Assembly (NCBI GenBank): GCA_017996375.1
Contig: JAGOHC010000002.1
Span: 1 to 60,233, forward strand
Length of the DNA: 60,233 bases
Source: Saprospiraceae bacterium
GTDB lineage: Bacteria > Bacteroidota > Bacteroidia > Chitinophagales > Saprospiraceae
Direction: 5' to 3'
Shown: positions 55,629 through 60,233 of the stretch, piece after piece
How positions within the stretch are numbered: the first letter of the stretch is position 1
Layout of the letters: every line of letters begins with the position of its first letter
Program-made: the position numbers and the translations under genes
The notes under the pieces: generated by a model
The model's database searches: none
What the model was told of the DNA's origin: nothing
What the model saw: only the letters and a program-made list of their open reading frames with translations

Positions 55629-56822
55629 TTAATTATATAAACTCAGTAGTTGTTTGCGAAAATTTGCGGGTACGCCGTCTTTGTGTAACAAGAAAGATAT
55701 TGTTTTTAATTTAAAATAATTCTTTGTGACGTACAAGTACCCATCTTGGTCGTTTTCTGTACCCCACGAATTTTTTACGATATAATATTCTTTTCCGTTT
55801 TGGTCTTTAGCTATACCTACAATGTGCATGCCATGATCGTCATCGGTTGTCCAATTATCATATCCTGCTTGTCTGTCTTCTACCGTTACAGTGCGTTCAC
55901 TTTGCGGTGCGGCAAACAAGTTTTTCTTTTCGTCTTCATTCATATCGGCTACTTCCTTTTCGGGTACGAAAGCTACTCCGTTTTTCCAAGAGAAATATTT
56001 TTCGCTCACATCAGCAGCCCATGATACCGTATATCCGTTTTTTAATGCATAATCTACTATTGTCACCATATCATCCATTCCAACGTTGAACGATAAGCCG
56101 TAGTTCCAGTTGTCGGGTACCATAATGAAAACTTTTTCGTACATCGGCTGATGAGTAAATGAGGTAAACTGCACATAGTCTTGCCCTTTGATACCCATAT
56201 AATCGTCGGCGAATGTGCGCGGTGTATATTTTTTACCTTTATAATCAAACTCCTTCGGGTAGTCGCCCAAGTAGGAAGATAGCACCGCATCGTAGGCTTT
56301 TTTCCATGTGGGCGTAAGCTCTTTATTTTTATTTTCGATAACGGCATCCAGCATCGCCTTGAGGATAGCTTCCATTTCACCATGATTATTGATGGCTGTG
56401 CCGTAGTTTAGTCCTTTATATACGTCTTGCGGTACCATACCGTATTTTTTTATCATATCTATCACATCGGGTAATGCGCCACCTTGCCCAAAATTTAAGT
56501 GTCCGTGCAGGCGCACGTACTTATCGCCCTTATCCATGTACACATTTCTGACAGTAAACATCTCGGAAACGTCCACAGGCTCTTTTCCCATTCGCTTCAT
56601 TTCAGATTCGATGAATGAACTGGAGCAATAGCTCCAACAGGTGCCGGAGCGTCCTTGATTTTTTACGTCCGTAGTGTAGTTACGAACAACGGGGGTGAAT
56701 TGGAATCCTTCTTTTGCCTTTTCGCTGGCGTTGTCTTTTATTTTATTGATGAGGTCCACTTGTGCAGTAACACTGAGCGCAAATGTGATAATTACTGCGA
56801 ATACTGAAAGTATTTTTTTCAT
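55629..56822 (-). CDS. C1B cysteine peptidase (bleomycin hydrolase-like), secreted
   Basis: A 397-residue papain-like peptidase of the PepC/bleomycin hydrolase group. Catalytic C62 lies in NQGRSGTCWSYCSSSF; His in DDDHGMHIVGI and Asn in IVKNSWGTE complete the triad. GQGGALPDVIDMIKKYGMVP is diagnostic for C1B. Unlike cytoplasmic PepC it has a signal peptide (ending VTAQ), so it should act outside the cytoplasm, probably as an aminopeptidase. Own terminator downstream. Confidence 0.9.
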   Translation of the reverse strand: MKKILSVFAVIITFALSVTAQVDLINKIKDNASEKAKEGFQFTPVVRNYTTDVKNQGRSGTCWSYCSSSFIESEMKRMGKEPVDVSEMFTVRNVYMDKGDKYVRLHGHLNFGQGGALPDVIDMIKKYGMVPQDVYKGLNYGTAINNHGEMEAILKAMLDAVIENKNKELTPTWKKAYDAVLSSYLGDYPKEFDYKGKKYTPRTFADDYMGIKGQDYVQFTSFTHQPMYEKVFIMVPDNWNYGLSFNVGMDDMVTIVDYALKNGYTVSWAADVSEKYFSWKNGVAFVPEKEVADMNEDEKKNLFAAPQSERTVTVEDRQAGYDNWTTDDDHGMHIVGIAKDQNGKEYYIVKNSWGTENDQDGYLYVTKNYFKLKTISFLLHKDGVPANFRKQLLSLYN

Positions 56823-56910
56823 GGTAATTGACTAATTTTTAATAATCTGTAAATATATCAGTCAACAAATATAACGATTTTTTGAGGTTTTGATTGGGTT
56901 CTGCAAAAAA

Positions 56911-56947
56911 ATAAGCGAAGTATCTGCTATTCAAATACCTCGCTTAT
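56911..56947 (-). terminator. terminator of the atpDC operon
   Basis: ATAAGCGAAGTAT (56911-56923) pairs with ATACCTCGCTTAT (56935-56947) with one mismatch; on the minus strand TTTTTTTGC follows, 31 nt after the atpC stop. Confidence 0.8.
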
Positions 56948-56978
56948 AAAATTATTTCTGTTGCGCTAGCGCAACAAC

Positions 56979-57227
56979 CTATTCTGTATATCCTTGTACT
57001 AACAGCGATATTTCGTTATGTAATACTTCGATAAATCCTTTTTCGATGCCGAATGTCATTTTTTCACCATTATCTTTTATGATACGAACCTCTCCTTCGG
57101 CTAAGGCGGAAACTATGGCGGCGTGATTCTTCAACACCTCAAATTGCCCCGATACGCCAGGCACTTTCACGGATTTTATCGCTCCCGTAAAAATTTCTTT
57201 ATCCGGTGTGAGTATGATGATATTCAT
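56979..57227 (-). CDS. atpC: ATP synthase F1 epsilon subunit (short form)
   Basis: An 82-residue subunit comprising only the N-terminal beta-sandwich (NIIILTPDKEIFTGAIKSVKVPG, GQFEVLKNHAAIVSAL). The C-terminal helical domain, which inhibits ATP hydrolysis in longer epsilon subunits, is absent, as is common in Bacteroidota. Lies 22 nt downstream of atpD. Confidence 0.92.
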   Translation of the reverse strand: MNIIILTPDKEIFTGAIKSVKVPGVSGQFEVLKNHAAIVSALAEGEVRIIKDNGEKMTFGIEKGFIEVLHNEISLLVQGYTE

Positions 57228-57249
57228 CTTTGTAAAATTTGATATTAAA

Positions 57250-58824
<1,575 letters not shown>

Positions 58825-58837
58825 TTAAAAATCGGTG

Positions 58838-58868
58838 CAAAGGTAGCTATTTCAAAAAACATAACCAA
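58838..58868 (-). promoter_or_regulatory. promoter of atpDC
   Basis: CAAAGGTA at 58838-58845 reads TACCTTTG on the minus strand; CAA at 58866-58868 gives TTG 20 nt upstream. The start codon follows 74 nt further on. Confidence 0.7.
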
Positions 58869-59057
58869 GTTATTGATGCTATTTATCTGTGTTGTCTTTT
58901 CGTTTTTCTAAAAGCCTGTATGTGCTTTGCCAATATTAATCATTGTCAATACACTAATTTGCGATAATGTAACACGGTAAAATATACTTTCAAAAATTAT
59001 AATACAAGCTATTTAATATAATTTTTAAATAAAACATAAAAAACATTCAATTTTCGA

Positions 59058-59088
59058 TTGCATTTTTAATTTAAAATTTATACATTTG
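59058..59088 (+). promoter_or_regulatory. promoter of the final secreted-protein gene
   Basis: TACATTTG at 59081-59088 is a perfect -7 box; TTG at 59058-59060 gives a 20-nt spacer. The ATG at 59164 is 75 nt later. Confidence 0.65.
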
Positions 59089-59163
59089 TTTTAAAATGTG
59101 ACATAATACCATTATCACAATCTTAATTTACTTTTTATTTTTCACCTTTTAAAAATTTTAATT

Positions 59164-60165
59164 ATGAAAAGAGTCTTACTTTCTTTTATTAAAAATACAT
59201 TTACATCTTACAGCAGGTTTTTAATGGCCTTATCTGTCCTTTGGTTTACAATACTATCCCACGATGCCTCTGCCTGCCATCCTGTAACACTACTCAACGC
59301 CTCCGCAGTATTCAATAGTGGTGCTCAAACACTTACGGTGAATGGCAGTCATGACTTTCAGACTTCATGGGGTAGTTATGCTTGCTCTGGAGCCTCTTGT
59401 ACAAATAATATCAGTTGCGTCGGCTTTTCTATGAGAGTATTTGTATGGTGCGATGCTCTTGCCTCGCCTGCTACCGTTACCGCGGCGGGGCTTTCAGGAA
59501 CCGTGAATTTAGCTGGTGCCCCTTTTGACGCTTGTAGTTGGGGATCAATTGACGCTGCATCTCCTTGTAACCCCACGAGTAATATCAAGGCATATCCTCA
59601 ATTAGTGGTTGATTTGTCTACGCTCTGTCCGGGTGTTACATACGAATATGGCGTCATTGAATATTCGTATGAAGGTACCGGCTCGTATGCTGCGACTTGG
59701 ACAATAACGGGTTCATTTACCATGCCTGGTTCTAAACCCCCCGTAACCGCCAGTAACGGTACATATCATTGTATTACTTCGGGCAGTTGTGGACCTACCA
59801 ATCCGGATACAGCTCCTGTAAGTACGTTCAGTCCGGGTGGCGGTTGTAGTAGTGACCCTAACGGGCTGGCTCCTGCTTATTCTTATGCAGGCGGACCATC
59901 AGCTTGCACAGCCGGTACTTACACAGTTACGATAACCGAGGCATGTAGTGCTTCTTCCACTACTGCAACATTAACCGTCATATCATCTACAACCAACACC
60001 GCTAGTACTGTATGCGTCGGTGCCGGAGGTGTTTGGAATGCCACTACTTGCCTATGTGAATTTTCATTACCTATACAACTTTCTAACTTTAGCGGTAAAG
60101 CCATAGGTGTCAAGTTTCACAACGTTGTTGATGTAAATCAACTATTTGTGTTTGCAAATTTATAA
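59164..60165 (+). CDS. secreted Cys/Ser/Thr-rich protein, likely truncated T9SS cargo
   Basis: A 333-residue exported protein (signal peptide ending DASA). The mature part contains several cysteine-rich beta strands (YACSGASCTNNISCVGF, NGTYHCITSGSCG), then a PKD/Ig-like segment (PSACTAGTYTVTITEACSAS). Near the end LPIQLSNFSGKAIG matches the start of the module that in Bacteroidota T9SS proteins is normally followed by a Fn3-like part and sorting domain. Here it stops after 18 more residues, so the expected C-terminus is missing: a nonsense or frameshift mutation is possible. Confidence 0.6.
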   Translation: MKRVLLSFIKNTFTSYSRFLMALSVLWFTILSHDASACHPVTLLNASAVFNSGAQTLTVNGSHDFQTSWGSYACSGASCTNNISCVGFSMRVFVWCDALASPATVTAAGLSGTVNLAGAPFDACSWGSIDAASPCNPTSNIKAYPQLVVDLSTLCPGVTYEYGVIEYSYEGTGSYAATWTITGSFTMPGSKPPVTASNGTYHCITSGSCGPTNPDTAPVSTFSPGGGCSSDPNGLAPAYSYAGGPSACTAGTYTVTITEACSASSTTATLTVISSTTNTASTVCVGAGGVWNATTCLCEFSLPIQLSNFSGKAIGVKFHNVVDVNQLFVFANL

Positions 60166-60233
60166 TTTTTATTTTAAAATCATCTGGTTTTTGAATAAAT
60201 ATTTCAGGTTTTAACTCAAACCATTTAGTAACA

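Overview
The window looks like a chromosomal segment of a Bacteroidota bacterium of the Chitinophagia/Saprospiria type; the exact order cannot be fixed from sequence alone. The evidence is low to medium GC content with AT-rich intergenic spaces, absence of Shine-Dalgarno sites, and Bacteroidota-type promoters (a TAnnTTTG -7 box, often with TTG or TTTG about 19-21 nt upstream). Type IX secretion (T9SS) signatures (PorZ, C-terminal sorting domains), many outer-membrane barrels and lipoproteins, and an F1Fo ATP synthase split into atpBEFHAG and atpDC loci point the same way. No phage, insertion sequence or CRISPR array was seen.

Layout. 1-815 is gene-poor with possible remnants. 816-4437 holds class Ia ribonucleotide reductase (nrdA, nrdB); upstream of nrdB is a compact cluster of DnaA-box-like nonamers inside inverted repeats. 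4845-9201 has a CorA channel, a DUF6089 barrel, a sugar-phosphate isomerase-like TIM barrel, lspA and a small lipoprotein. typA (9463-11277) and a GT2 glycosyltransferase follow. 12261-17817 is a minus-strand block of envelope genes: a secreted C10 cysteine protease with T9SS tail, a GIGT-repeat surface protein, a barrel, a permuted papain-fold enzyme and a barrel lipoprotein. A roughly 75-nt leader is duplicated in front of two of them. 18303-24679 runs on the plus strand: acs, an SSS symporter with a 58-aa membrane protein behind it, tRNA-Cys, a conserved 474-aa protein and purU. A DUF2200 gene sits alone in a possibly acquired islet.

25418-30809 is atpGAHFEB on the minus strand. Then come a T9SS-exported beta-propeller-like protein, tatA, a 2-oxoglutarate oxygenase, porZ, hldD, a decayed GNAT gene and a gabT-like aminotransferase. 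40006-43138 holds two envelope proteins likely tied to peptidoglycan: a DUF937-OmpA protein and a protein of nine acidic plus nine basic 23-residue repeats ending in a peptidoglycan-binding domain. 43262-47676 has DUF2027-Smr, arfB, a FadL-like porin and a Gly/Tyr/Trp/Asn-rich secreted protein. 47858-52452 is a compact plus-strand run (TPR lipoprotein, PaiB-like protein, AI-2E-family permease, ABC exporter), then an M28 peptidase. 53970-56822 contains a GrpE-like/LysM pair, a small secreted protein and a C1B cysteine peptidase. atpC-atpD follow, and the window ends with a secreted protein that seems to lack its expected C-terminal half.

Most genes are housekeeping or envelope functions. The parts least explained by known families are the charge-swapped repeat protein, the duplicated leader, the DnaA-box-like cluster, the GrpE-like/LysM pair with its embedded promoter, and the small membrane protein behind the symporter. 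All family assignments come from reading the proteins; no database search was possible.
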